Source: Bacillus sp. OxB-1
GTDB lineage: Bacteria; Bacillota; Bacilli; Bacillales_A; Planococcaceae
Direction: 5' to 3'
Length of the DNA: 64,000 nt
Assembly: GCF_000829195.1 (NCBI RefSeq)
Contig: NZ_AP013294.1
Span: forward strand, 372,001-436,000
Shown: positions 33,961 to 42,500 of the stretch, piece after piece
Position numbering within the stretch: the first letter of the stretch is position 1
How the letters are laid out: every line of letters starts with the position of its first letter
Made by a program: the position numbers and the translations under genes
The notes under the pieces: model-generated
The model's input: the letters and a program-made list of their open reading frames with translations, nothing else
The model's database searches: none
Told to the model about the DNA's origin: nothing

Positions 33961-35710
33961 GCTCTTTCCCCGCCTTCATATTATTTTCTTCTTGAATCGA
34001 TGGTAAGTAGACATCAACTACCGCAGAACGACCTGATTTTACAACTGCAAAAGCTTCTCTTAACACCTCTTTCACTTCCGCAGAATTCTCTACTTTTCTT
34101 GCGTAAGCGCCTCCTGCCGCTTCTGCCACTTTTGATAAGTTTGCATGTGGAGTGAAATCTACATAAAACTCATTCTCTTCATTTGCCACTCCTTCTGGAT
34201 GGACACCAAGTGTTGATAGTTTTGGCGACTTCCACCCTCTATTATTGTAAATAACCGTTAAAAATGGAGCATTATATTTTCTAGATAACCAGTGGACACT
34301 TGATGGAACACTGAACATAAAAGAACCGTCTCCAGTAATACACACAACTGTATTGGAAGGATCTGCAAGTTTCGCCCCAACGGCCGCACCCCCGTTCCAA
34401 CCAAGTCCACCGGCACCACTCCCTAGAATCGAACCTGGGACTGTTCTTTTCAAATGCGTGTAAGAGGTTTGGTAATTGGAGATTCCCTCATTTACAATAA
34501 TCGTATTTTCATCACATAACTCACGGATACATGCCGTAACATATTCCGCTGTGATCCTATCTTCTAAGTACTCTTCTTTTTGCTTCCATTTGGTACGTTG
34601 CTTGTTATGGTATGCTTCTATCTTCTCCCGGCGTTTAACCAATTCAGCCTTCGGGATGTCTACTGTTGCAATCTTTGCATTGATTTGCTGAAGTGCAGTT
34701 TCTGCATCAGCTTCAAAGAAACGTTTGGAAGGAATATACCATAGCGGCATGCCTTCTTTCAGAGGATCTTCATCAATATAGTAGACAATACAGTCTTCAG
34801 AAGGCTTATTAAACAACGGAATCCAAGGCACGTCGCTGTCAATAACGACAATGAGATCTGCTTCCTCAATCAAGTCATTTTGTTCTGGGCCGTTCCACTG
34901 ATACCCGCAATGAAGTTTGTTCGTAGATGGGAAATTCATATGGTTAGGGACAGATTCTATAACTGGAATGGCAAATGCTTCACAAAACTTCACCAATTCC
35001 CCCACTGCTGCTTTATTTTTTCCTAGATATGATGTAATAACGAGTGGATTTCTTGCTTTTTGTAAGTCGCTTATCAGTAGATCAAGTTCTTTGGGTGCTA
35101 TGGCCGGTGCAGAGATTGGTTGCCATTGTTCAGTATTAATCTCAACTCTGGTTGTTGTCTCTTCCATCACTTCCCGTGCTCCCATTAAATAGACAGGACC
35201 TTTTGGGCTGCTATTGGCGATTTGTAATGCACGATGAACCAACTGCTTCACATTTGCCCCCGTACGAATTTCGTTGTCATACTTCATGTAACCCCTTACA
35301 ATCCCTCGTTGATCCGGAACGTCCTGAATCCAATGAATGAACTCGTTGCGACTTCCCAATAATTCCCCCTCTTGTGTAAATGGTGAACTTCCCGCAAAGA
35401 TGAGAACAGGCACCCTTCCCTTCCAAGCATTATGAAGGCCCGCGCCCAAATTTTGAGTCCCGCATTCTACATGAACAAAAACAGCTTGTGGCTTTCCGCT
35501 TACTTGTGCATAAGCATGAGCGGCGCTTAGCGCCACCATTTCATGTGGAACAGTGATAACTTTCGGAAGCTCTATCCCTTCACGCTTTGCTATAGCCAAG
35601 GCTTCAATAATTCCGGGATGATCACTTCCAAAGTTAGAAAATAAGTAGGTGACTCCAGCTTCTTGCAAGGCTTCTAAGAAAGCCATGCTTGTTGTGTAAT
35701 TGGTTTCCAT
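33947..35710 (-). CDS. ThDP-dependent 2-keto acid decarboxylase-like enzyme
   Basis: A 587-residue three-domain thiamine-diphosphate enzyme of the acetolactate synthase / benzoylformate decarboxylase superfamily. The catalytic Glu57 is in TVPHEMVALSAAHAY. The ThDP-magnesium motif begins CITGDGSFMFS and ends VIYNNRGW. Unlike biosynthetic acetolactate synthase it has no regulatory subunit neighbour, and it is first in an operon with two 2-hydroxyacid dehydrogenases and an aldehyde dehydrogenase. Decarboxylation of a 2-keto acid to an aldehyde is the most economical role. The exact substrate cannot be read from sequence. Confidence 0.85.
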   Translation of the reverse strand: METNYTTSMAFLEALQEAGVTYLFSNFGSDHPGIIEALAIAKREGIELPKVITVPHEMVALSAAHAYAQVSGKPQAVFVHVECGTQNLGAGLHNAWKGRVPVLIFAGSSPFTQEGELLGSRNEFIHWIQDVPDQRGIVRGYMKYDNEIRTGANVKQLVHRALQIANSSPKGPVYLMGAREVMEETTTRVEINTEQWQPISAPAIAPKELDLLISDLQKARNPLVITSYLGKNKAAVGELVKFCEAFAIPVIESVPNHMNFPSTNKLHCGYQWNGPEQNDLIEEADLIVVIDSDVPWIPLFNKPSEDCIVYYIDEDPLKEGMPLWYIPSKRFFEADAETALQQINAKIATVDIPKAELVKRREKIEAYHNKQRTKWKQKEEYLEDRITAEYVTACIRELCDENTIIVNEGISNYQTSYTHLKRTVPGSILGSGAGGLGWNGGAAVGAKLADPSNTVVCITGDGSFMFSVPSSVHWLSRKYNAPFLTVIYNNRGWKSPKLSTLGVHPEGVANEENEFYVDFTPHANLSKVAEAAGGAYARKVENSAEVKEVLREAFAVVKSGRSAVVDVYLPSIQEENNMKAGKEHATV

Positions 35711-35806
35711 TAATTATCACTCTTTTCTCACTAGGATTCATACTACTCTGAACCTTTAAAAGTATTTGAATTAATCGCTAGGATGAATTGTATATCACTA
35801 TTTTTA

Positions 35807-35821
35807 ATAGTACAATACTAT
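35807..35821. promoter_or_regulatory. LysR-type box between lysR and the catabolic operon
   Basis: ATAGT-ACAAT-ACTAT is a perfect interrupted dyad fitting the T-N11-A pattern. It lies 49 bases before the lysR start and about 100 bases before the divergent operon, where a LysR protein would both repress itself and activate the operon. Confidence 0.6.
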
Positions 35822-35869
35822 TATGTCTATATATATAATAGAAAAAAACTATGATTAAAGGAGTCTTAA

Positions 35870-36751
35870 ATGGATATTCGCCTTTTGCATTACTTCCAGA
35901 TTACTAGTGAGGAACTTCATTTCACTAGGGCTGCTGAAAGATTAGGTATAAGCCAACCCACCCTAAGTCAACAGATCCGCTTACTTGAGGGTCGATTAGA
36001 CACCACTCTATTTTATCGAATTGGTAAAAAAATTGAATTGACGCCTGCGGGTGTTATACTGCTGGAGCATGCAAACCGGATTTTTTTAGAGATTGATCGT
36101 GCGAATGAAAAAATTGAGGAGTTAAATGGATTGAATCGCGGGCAACTAAGAATCGGTTCGTCTGGCAATCACCTTCTTTATGCTCCCCTTCTATCCTTCC
36201 ATGAAAAATATCCAAAGATTAAACTATCAGTTTATGATCTCACTTCTGAGGAAATTGTTCAGAGGATTCATAGTTCAGAATTGGATATTGGAGCGGTCAT
36301 TTTACCCGTGCATCATGAGCAGTTACAAACTATCCCATTGTTCTCCTCAAGACTTTCTGTTGCTGTCTCATATTTTCATCCGTTTGCTGATAGGGATAGT
36401 ATTAATATGCACGAATTGCAATTACACCCTATATTTTTATTACCTGAACATTATTTGATACGGCAAACAATTGATAAGCATTGTTTTGAATTAGGCTTTA
36501 CATTGAATCCTATTGTTGAACTATCAGATATTTACTCATTAGTCAGAATGACATTACTACATAATGGAATCACTATAATACCCGAAATCTATGCAAAGGA
36601 TGTCGCCGATCTTCCAATTAAACTGCTGAGCATTGCGGACTCACTGCCAATGAATGAAATAGGTCTTATTTATCGGAAAGGTAATTTTACTTCATTAGCA
36701 GTCCAAGCGTTTATTGACCATTTAACAAATCATTATAATGTGAATAAATAG
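35870..36751 (+). CDS. LysR-family transcriptional regulator
   Basis: A 293-residue regulator. The winged-helix domain occupies residues 1-60 (LHFTRAAERLGISQPTLSQQIRLLE), and an effector domain follows (GQLRIGSSGNHLLYAPLLSFH, DIGAVILP). It is divergent from the TRAP/dehydrogenase operon across a 159-base gap with a matching dyad, so it likely activates that operon in response to the hydroxy acid or its keto acid. ATG follows AAAGGAG. Its base composition is AT-rich like the operon, suggesting they arrived together. Confidence 0.93.
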   Translation: MDIRLLHYFQITSEELHFTRAAERLGISQPTLSQQIRLLEGRLDTTLFYRIGKKIELTPAGVILLEHANRIFLEIDRANEKIEELNGLNRGQLRIGSSGNHLLYAPLLSFHEKYPKIKLSVYDLTSEEIVQRIHSSELDIGAVILPVHHEQLQTIPLFSSRLSVAVSYFHPFADRDSINMHELQLHPIFLLPEHYLIRQTIDKHCFELGFTLNPIVELSDIYSLVRMTLLHNGITIIPEIYAKDVADLPIKLLSIADSLPMNEIGLIYRKGNFTSLAVQAFIDHLTNHYNVNK

Positions 36752-36905
36752 AGCATCTATCTACAGAACTGCATTAGCTTTTTCTTTTTCATTTTCAGCC
36801 TCCCCTCACCTTTAAGCTCACATTTTGATATACATCTTCGTGTATCCTCTTGGCATTAGGGTAAGGATATAATCAGGACGACTCGTACTTAAAGGAGGCG
36901 GTAAG

Positions 36906-38150
36906 TTGAAAAAGCTATGGAATTCTTACTTGCATACTTCTCTGATCGTCAAAATTACAGTTGCCCTTGTTCTCGGGATCTTGGCGGGCTTTGTTATGGG
37001 TGAGCAGGCTTCGGTATTGGCGCCGTTCGGTGATTTGCTGATTCGCTTGCTGACATTTCTCATCATCCCACTCATTCTGTTCACGCTCATTGTCGGGATC
37101 AATCAGACGAATATCGGAAACTTGGGACGGATGGGCGGCAAGGTATTCACTTATTACACATTGAGCTCAGCGATCGCTATTGTCGTTGGCCTTCTCATAG
37201 CAAGCCTATTTCATCCGGGGACGGGGATGCAGCTGGAAGGCACGGAGCAAGTTGATGTCCCGGAGCATCCCGATGTAATCAGCGTCTTGCTTAACATTGT
37301 GCCGTCGAATATCTTTTCCGCTTTTACGGAGCTCAATCTGCTCGGCATCATCTTCACAGCGCTGGCTTTCGGAATTGCCATTTCCGCCATGCGGTCTTCC
37401 GAGCCATTCAAGGAGCTCGGGGAAAGTTTATTCACAACTGTTACGGCGTTGAATGAAGCGTCTTTACTCATTTTAAAAGCGATTTTACAATACGTGCCGA
37501 TTGGCATCTTCGCCATTATGGCAAAGACGGTCGGAAGCCAAGGGTTGGATACGCTCGCCTCCCTCGGTGGGATGATCGGGGTTTTTTACCTCGCCTTGAT
37601 TGCCCATTTTCTGTTGTATATCGTTCTTATGCTGCTGTTCGGCGTCAAGCTTGGCCCGTTTTTCAAATACGGACGCACGCCGATTGTCACCGCCTTTGTC
37701 ACCCAGAGCAGTGCAGGGACGTTGCCTTTGTCGTTGAACGCGGCGGAACAGATGAAAATTCCCAACAGTCTCTATAGTTTCAGTCTGCCGCTCGGAGCGA
37801 CCATCAATATGGACGGGGCCGCCATCCGGATTGCGGTTTCTGCCGTGTTTGCCGCGAATATCGCCGGCACCCCGCTAAGTTTCACGGATATGCTGATGGT
37901 CGTGCTCGTCGGAACGCTCGCCTCAATCGGAACGGCGGGAGTCCCGGGAGCAGGAATCATCATGATCGCCACCGTGTTCGCCCAACTTGGACTGCCTATG
38001 GAAGCCGTCGCTTTATTGACCGCGATTGACGCATTGATCGGCATGGGCGCCACTGCTTTGAATGTGACCGGTGATTTGGTCGGAACGAGTCTCATTGATC
38101 AACATGAAAAAAGACGTGCCCTGAAGAAAGAGAAAAAGGCAATCCGGTAA
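36906..38150 (+). CDS. Dicarboxylate/amino acid:cation symporter
   Basis: A 414-residue DAACS-family (GltP/GltT/DctA) transporter with eight membrane helices and two re-entrant loops. Signature segments are AFVTQSSAGTLPLSLN and FSLPLGATINMDGAA, and GVPGAGIIM is also present. It imports glutamate, aspartate or C4-dicarboxylates with sodium or protons. The start is TTG 36906, well placed behind AAAGGAGGCGG. GC content returns to the level of the flanking chromosome here, so the AT-rich island ends before it. Confidence 0.92.
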   Translation: MKKLWNSYLHTSLIVKITVALVLGILAGFVMGEQASVLAPFGDLLIRLLTFLIIPLILFTLIVGINQTNIGNLGRMGGKVFTYYTLSSAIAIVVGLLIASLFHPGTGMQLEGTEQVDVPEHPDVISVLLNIVPSNIFSAFTELNLLGIIFTALAFGIAISAMRSSEPFKELGESLFTTVTALNEASLLILKAILQYVPIGIFAIMAKTVGSQGLDTLASLGGMIGVFYLALIAHFLLYIVLMLLFGVKLGPFFKYGRTPIVTAFVTQSSAGTLPLSLNAAEQMKIPNSLYSFSLPLGATINMDGAAIRIAVSAVFAANIAGTPLSFTDMLMVVLVGTLASIGTAGVPGAGIIMIATVFAQLGLPMEAVALLTAIDALIGMGATALNVTGDLVGTSLIDQHEKRRALKKEKKAIR

Positions 38151-38173
38151 TTGGACGGATTGCCTTTTATCTT
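38136..38173. terminator. Bidirectional terminator after the symporter gene
   Basis: AAAAGGCAATCCG pairs with CGGATTGCCTTTT and overlaps the ends of both convergent genes. Confidence 0.88.
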
Positions 38174-38880
38174 TCCGGTTCCCTCCCTGCCTCTTGTATC
38201 GCAGCCACTTCCCTTTCCAACAGAGACTTCATTTCATCGGAAACTATTGCATAGTTGTTGATGATTCCGGATTCCGGCGTATAAGTCAAACGGATTGTCG
38301 TGCTGTCCTTTAAACGGATTTGAAAAAACAAGCGGGTTTGCGCATTCTGATCACGCAGAGAAGAGTCATATGGCAAGGCAAGGAGTTCTGTAATCAATTC
38401 CTTCGTTGAAGTCTGGGACAATTGTCCAAGTTCAGACCTATCCTTATTGCTAAGCAAGGCAATACTATCTACGTGATTTTCAATATCCAGAAAGTCACCG
38501 ATTGTCTGTGCCGAGGTAGGTTCCTTAACTTCGTATATGTCGCCGTCTGCCAAAAGCCGGAATGCCGGACTGTAGCCTTCCAGTTCATACACGCTCGTTC
38601 CAATAGGCAAATAGGCGGCATCACCATTTTCCAGCATATGTCCGGCATCTGCGTGCTCATCTAGCATGAATTGCACTTCCCCAAGCTTTTTGCCTGGGGT
38701 CCATTGCCTCTCCAGTGAGGCGGCTTGCCGATTCTTCTCATACATGGCCCCTTCCCATTGGATGAAATCAACCCAGTCAATTGTGGACTTTGGGGAGGAA
38801 TCTTGAATTAAACCAGTTTGAGTATCGTTCTGTGTACACCCCGCAACAAATAACATTGCAATGAAAATCCATTTCCTCAA
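38167..38880 (-). CDS. Lipoprotein of unknown function
   Basis: A 237-residue exported protein with a lipobox FVAGC (Cys15) after a short hydrophobic signal. The mature part is soluble and mixed alpha/beta, with ending segments IRLKDSTTIRLTYTPESGII and a charged tail. I do not recognise a named family. It resembles small Bacillus surface lipoproteins with no known partner. It is monocistronic and converges on the symporter gene. Confidence 0.78.
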   Translation of the reverse strand: MRKWIFIAMLFVAGCTQNDTQTGLIQDSSPKSTIDWVDFIQWEGAMYEKNRQAASLERQWTPGKKLGEVQFMLDEHADAGHMLENGDAAYLPIGTSVYELEGYSPAFRLLADGDIYEVKEPTSAQTIGDFLDIENHVDSIALLSNKDRSELGQLSQTSTKELITELLALPYDSSLRDQNAQTRLFFQIRLKDSTTIRLTYTPESGIINNYAIVSDEMKSLLEREVAAIQEAGREPER

Positions 38881-39039
38881 TCTTCATCCCTCCTTTTCAT
38901 ATAGTAGACCTCCGCAAATTCAAATAGTTACATCATCTTTCACTCTCCCGTTCTCTCAAAGAAGTAATGATCTATGGAACAGAGCATGTGATCCAATCTA
39001 TGGAAACGATAATTGGAAAGACTATTCACCGGCATATAA

Positions 39040-39083
39040 AAAGTAGAGAAGGAATCCCGTTGATTCCATTCTCTACTTTTTTG
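39040..39083. terminator. Terminator downstream of the NCS2 permease
   Basis: AAAAGTAGAGAA and TTCTCTACTTTT form the stem, with GGAATC/GATTCC inside. It lies 31 bases after the permease stop on the minus strand. Confidence 0.85.
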
Positions 39084-39113
39084 ATTACTGGATTTTCTCC
39101 CCAATTGCCTTGT

Positions 39114-40403
39114 TTATTCCTTCCCCTTACTTTTTCGAATCAATGCCTGCTCGATCAGGATTGCGACGATTGTCCCGACAATCAATCCGTTGGAAAGCGT
39201 AGCCGCCAGGACTGCGGGCAGATCCGAGAAGCTGGCAGCCGGGACGAACATCATACCGACTCCGACCATGAGGCCGAATGCAACCGCTTTTCGAGCCCTC
39301 TTCTTCTCGGGATCTGCATCGAGTTCTTCGAAAGCTATCGAGACCATTTTCGTGAATATGGCAAATGTCACGGCATAGGCAACGGGCGCCGGCAATGCAG
39401 CAAATCCGGACATGATGCTCGGAAAGAATGTGATCAGGATGACAAGGATGCTGCCGATCAGGAACGGAAGCCGGGACGCCATTCGCGTCGTGCCGACAAA
39501 GCCGGCCGCCCCCGAGATGGGAACCGGACCGATAGCAGAAAACAGACCCGCGAGGAGATGGCTGATGCCCGAGATGAATGAGCCCTGCCGTACCCGATCG
39601 GACGGTTGTATGGAAAAGGAATGCTTCAGCGTATGTTCCATGACACGGACAGAAGCAAGGAGATTGGCAATCAACAGAATCGTGATGAACAGCGCTGTGA
39701 CGAAAACGCCACCGTCCCAGACAGGCGGGCCGAAAACAAATACGCCAGGTAGTTGAATGACCGGTTTCGGCCCTTGGACGAGCGAAGGGGCTTTGCCGAT
39801 CAATAAGAAGATTCCCCATCCGAGCAAGATAGATAAGAGGACCGCATATTTCGAAATCCACGGCCGTTTATTCCCCATAGTGAGAAAAGTGATGAAGAGA
39901 ACAACCAAACTGCCGACCACAATGACCAAGTCGAGGCGGTCCTCCATCGTTTCGACCCCAAGCATCCCTTTCAAAAAGGTCCCGCTTAATTGCAAGACGA
40001 GCAGCAGTAAATACGTAAACGTGATGGCAGGTGTGAATAACCGCTTCATCTTTTCAACAAGCCCAGTAGCCGCGCATAGGATGAACAGGACGCCGCTATA
40101 CAGCATTCCGCTTTGCAAAGCTTGCAGAGCTTCCGTCGTTGTGTTGTAAAAGACGCCGACCATTCCCGCGTAGACGACAAAGATGCCCCACCATAGTCCG
40201 GCGGGCCCTTCATTGATCGGCAACCGATGGCCGATCAGCACTTGAAGGAGACCCGCGATGCCGAGGACCAGGATTGTCCGTTGTATGAAAAGCGACGTAT
40301 CGGTCAAATCCATGCCGAAAATATGCGCGATGGCAATCGGGGCCGCAATGGACGATGCAATCAGGAAGATGGCCCACTGCATGCCTCCAGCAAGTTGTTT
40401 CAT
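39114..40403 (-). CDS. NCS2-type nucleobase permease
   Basis: A 429-residue membrane protein with about 12-14 helices of the uracil/xanthine permease superfamily. Typical segments are AIGPVPISGAAGFVGTTRMAS and LPINEGPAGLWWGIFVVYAG. The motif is diverged from classic PbuX and UraA, so the substrate (purine, pyrimidine or another ring compound) is open. ATG 40403 follows GGAGG at nine bases. The frame continues upstream but through repeat-rich DNA. It stands alone. Confidence 0.82.
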   Translation of the reverse strand: MKQLAGGMQWAIFLIASSIAAPIAIAHIFGMDLTDTSLFIQRTILVLGIAGLLQVLIGHRLPINEGPAGLWWGIFVVYAGMVGVFYNTTTEALQALQSGMLYSGVLFILCAATGLVEKMKRLFTPAITFTYLLLLVLQLSGTFLKGMLGVETMEDRLDLVIVVGSLVVLFITFLTMGNKRPWISKYAVLLSILLGWGIFLLIGKAPSLVQGPKPVIQLPGVFVFGPPVWDGGVFVTALFITILLIANLLASVRVMEHTLKHSFSIQPSDRVRQGSFISGISHLLAGLFSAIGPVPISGAAGFVGTTRMASRLPFLIGSILVILITFFPSIMSGFAALPAPVAYAVTFAIFTKMVSIAFEELDADPEKKRARKAVAFGLMVGVGMMFVPAASFSDLPAVLAATLSNGLIVGTIVAILIEQALIRKSKGKE

Positions 40404-40559
40404 GGGTACATTCCTCCGCTGTACGGTTTCACTTTTTATAGGCTTCCAGTATACCACGCACTTGGCGATGGGATGGAACAGCCGCTTGCAGGAACTGGTG
40501 CGGGGAGATTCCGGATTCCCTTGAGCTTGATTTCGTTTATATTCCGGAACGGCTCTATC

Positions 40560-40990
40560 GCACTTATGGACGGATTGCTTGCACCCCGCTTTCCTTGCAC
40601 CCGCGAAGGGATTGCTTGCACTTGGACGCCTATTGCTTGCACACATTCATTTGACTCGTTCAATCGATTGCGCGGAAGTCGGGGTTGCTTGCACTCCGGA
40701 CCGCTTTCCTTGCACCCGCAGATGGATTGCTTGCACTCGGACGCCTATTGCTTGCACACGTTCATTTGATTGCGCGGAAGCCAGGTTTGCTTGCACCCCG
40801 GACCGCTTTCCTTGCACCCGCAGATGGATTGCTTGCACTCGGACGCCTATTGCTTGCACACGTTCATTTGATTGCGCGGAAGCCAGGTTTGCTTGCACCC
40901 CGGACCGCTTTCCTTGCACCCGCAAAGGGATTGCTTGCACTTGGACGCCTGTTACTTGCACTCGGACGCCTATTGCTTGCACTCTAGGAT
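40560..40990. repeat. TTGCTTGCAC word array: 20-22 bp units nested in a 102-bp repeat
   Basis: Units of 20-22 bases begin with TTGCTTGCAC or TCCTTGCACC. Groups of five units repeat with a 102-base period (CGGACCGCTTTCC recurs at 40697, 40799 and 40901), plus a more diverged first copy from 40560. Frames through it give only low-complexity repeats (FLAPADGLLALGRLLLAHV-like), so it is treated as non-coding. It fills most of the gap between the NCS2 permease and the DUF2306 gene. Confidence 0.9.
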
Positions 40991-41134
40991 GTTCTACTTG
41001 CAACTTGTGGTTTTCCCCATTTACTTTCTTCCTCAGAAAAGGAGTCACGTGATGATTGACGAATTATATTCTTGAACGCAACAACTACCCACACGATAGA
41101 CGTTAGGTTACAAATTGAAAAAGGTTGTGATTGT

Positions 41135-41833
41135 ATGGAATGGCTTTTCAACGGATTGCGTTGGCTGCATATTCTGAGCGGGTTTCTAGCCCTCTCCGTG
41201 TTTTGGCTGCCTATCATTACGAAAAAAGGAGGAAAAGCGCATACCCGGATCGGTTGGATCTATGTATGGGCAATGGCGAGTGTTTCGGTGACTGCCTTTA
41301 GCATGGGGATTTACCGTCTTACATGGGACGCGGGCCCGGATGCGGATGCCATCCCGTTTTCATGGTTCTTGATCTTCATCGCGATTTTAAGTTCCGCAAC
41401 CGCTTGGTATGGCGTTCGCGTCCTTCGACAGAAACGTCGGAAAGAAGCCCATCGGCACATCGTGGATCTGTTCTTCCCTACTTTATTGGCAGGGGCAGGC
41501 GTCGGGATTTCGATTTACGGCTGGATCATTGACTTCCCGTTACTGCAATATTTTCCGCTGCTCGGCATCTTCCTGGGCGGCTCCCAGTTGGTGTATTGGC
41601 TAAAAGTGCCGAAGACGAAATCCCACTGGATGGTGGAGCATATTGTCGGAATGTTGTCCTGCTGCATAGCTACCGTGACGGCGTTCACTGTTTTCGGAGC
41701 GCCGCGCCTACTCCGGATTGACGCCGTCAGCTTGATTGTCTGGTTTCTCCCGACAATTGTGCTCGTCCCTCTCATCATCGGCTTTTCCAACAAGTATCGG
41801 AAACTGATGGATGGGGGTAGGAAACTGGCCTGA
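41135..41833 (+). CDS. DUF2306-like integral membrane protein
   Basis: A 232-residue protein with about seven membrane helices and conserved histidines (LRWLHILSGFLAL and KAHTRIGWIYVWAM, also RRKEAHRHIVDLFFP). This pattern matches the DUF2306 family. The histidine pairs suggest haem or metal binding in the membrane, but no function is established. ATG 41135 follows AAAGG at ten bases. An upstream in-frame ATG lacks a site. Confidence 0.75.
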   Translation: MEWLFNGLRWLHILSGFLALSVFWLPIITKKGGKAHTRIGWIYVWAMASVSVTAFSMGIYRLTWDAGPDADAIPFSWFLIFIAILSSATAWYGVRVLRQKRRKEAHRHIVDLFFPTLLAGAGVGISIYGWIIDFPLLQYFPLLGIFLGGSQLVYWLKVPKTKSHWMVEHIVGMLSCCIATVTAFTVFGAPRLLRIDAVSLIVWFLPTIVLVPLIIGFSNKYRKLMDGGRKLA

Positions 41834-41883
41834 AGAAGGTGGCACAGAAATAAGAATCCCAAGGTCCTCCTGCCACATAATAA

Positions 41884-41924
41884 AACCCTTTCCATGTCCA
41901 ACTGCTGATACGGAAAGGGATCAT
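41884..41924 (-). terminator. Terminator of the YciI-family gene
   Basis: CCCTTTCC / GGAAAGGG with a T run on the minus strand, five bases after the stop codon. Confidence 0.85.
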
Positions 41925-41929
41925 CTTCT

Positions 41930-42226
41930 TCATGTCAGAAAAATCGGGGGCACTTGGCATGGTTTGATCTCAATCTTCCGCCAGACATCCCCGAGTACAT
42001 ATGGTTCCGCTTTTAGCCATCGATCCAACTCTTCACGGGATGGATACTCCACCACCATCATGGAACCGATCATCTTGCCATCGTCATCGAGCAAGGCCGC
42101 TCCGTATAAATGCTCTCCTGCTTCTGCACGTTGGGTGACCGATTGCAAATGCTGCTCCCGCGCCTGCAATCTGCGACTTAGCGCTTCGTCGTCCGTGCCA
42201 TCATACGCCATTACAATGAACTGCAT
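41930..42226 (-). CDS. YciI-family protein
   Basis: A 98-residue protein of the dimeric alpha/beta YciI/YCII fold: FIVMAYDGTDDEA at the start, RAEAGEHLYGAALLDDDGKMIGSMMVVEYPS, and a final helix with AEPYVLGDVW. The conserved histidine and aspartate of the family are present. Members are thought to be small lyase-like or accessory enzymes, without a known substrate. ATG follows AAGGGGG. Confidence 0.88.
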   Translation of the reverse strand: MQFIVMAYDGTDDEALSRRLQAREQHLQSVTQRAEAGEHLYGAALLDDDGKMIGSMMVVEYPSREELDRWLKAEPYVLGDVWRKIEIKPCQVPPIFLT

Positions 42227-42441
42227 ACTTTCTACCCCCTTAATATAATAGGCTCAACGCTTTTTCTGTAGTGGCAATACAGCCCACTTCTCCATACTTC
42301 CACCACGTGCCGCCGAACTAGCAATGGACAACGCTCGCCGTACACAAGCCTTTTCGATACCCTTTTGACTTCCATTATAGCGGAATGGGTGGCAGTATTG
42401 AAAGAACCCATATCAGATTATCGGCGAAGGTCGGATTCCAG

Positions 42442-42483
42442 AAAAAAGCTGACAGTAGGCGTTGAACCGCCAGTCCGTCAGCT
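42442..42483 (-). terminator. Terminator of the second aldehyde dehydrogenase
   Basis: AGCTGAC / GTCAGCT with an inner GGCG/CGCC pairing and TTTTTT on the minus strand, 18 bases after the stop. The rest of 42227-42441 shows nothing I can name. Confidence 0.87.
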
Positions 42484-42500
42484 CTCCACCCGCATTCTCC

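Noticed and set aside
36850..36873. Promoter TTGGCA...TATAAT before the cation symporter
   Set aside because: Spacing of 12 bases is too short for a standard promoter.
40647..41048. 133-codon repetitive minus-strand frame (VQAIGVRVQ repeats)
   Set aside because: Its periodicity is that of the DNA repeat, both strands are open, and no start signal is present.
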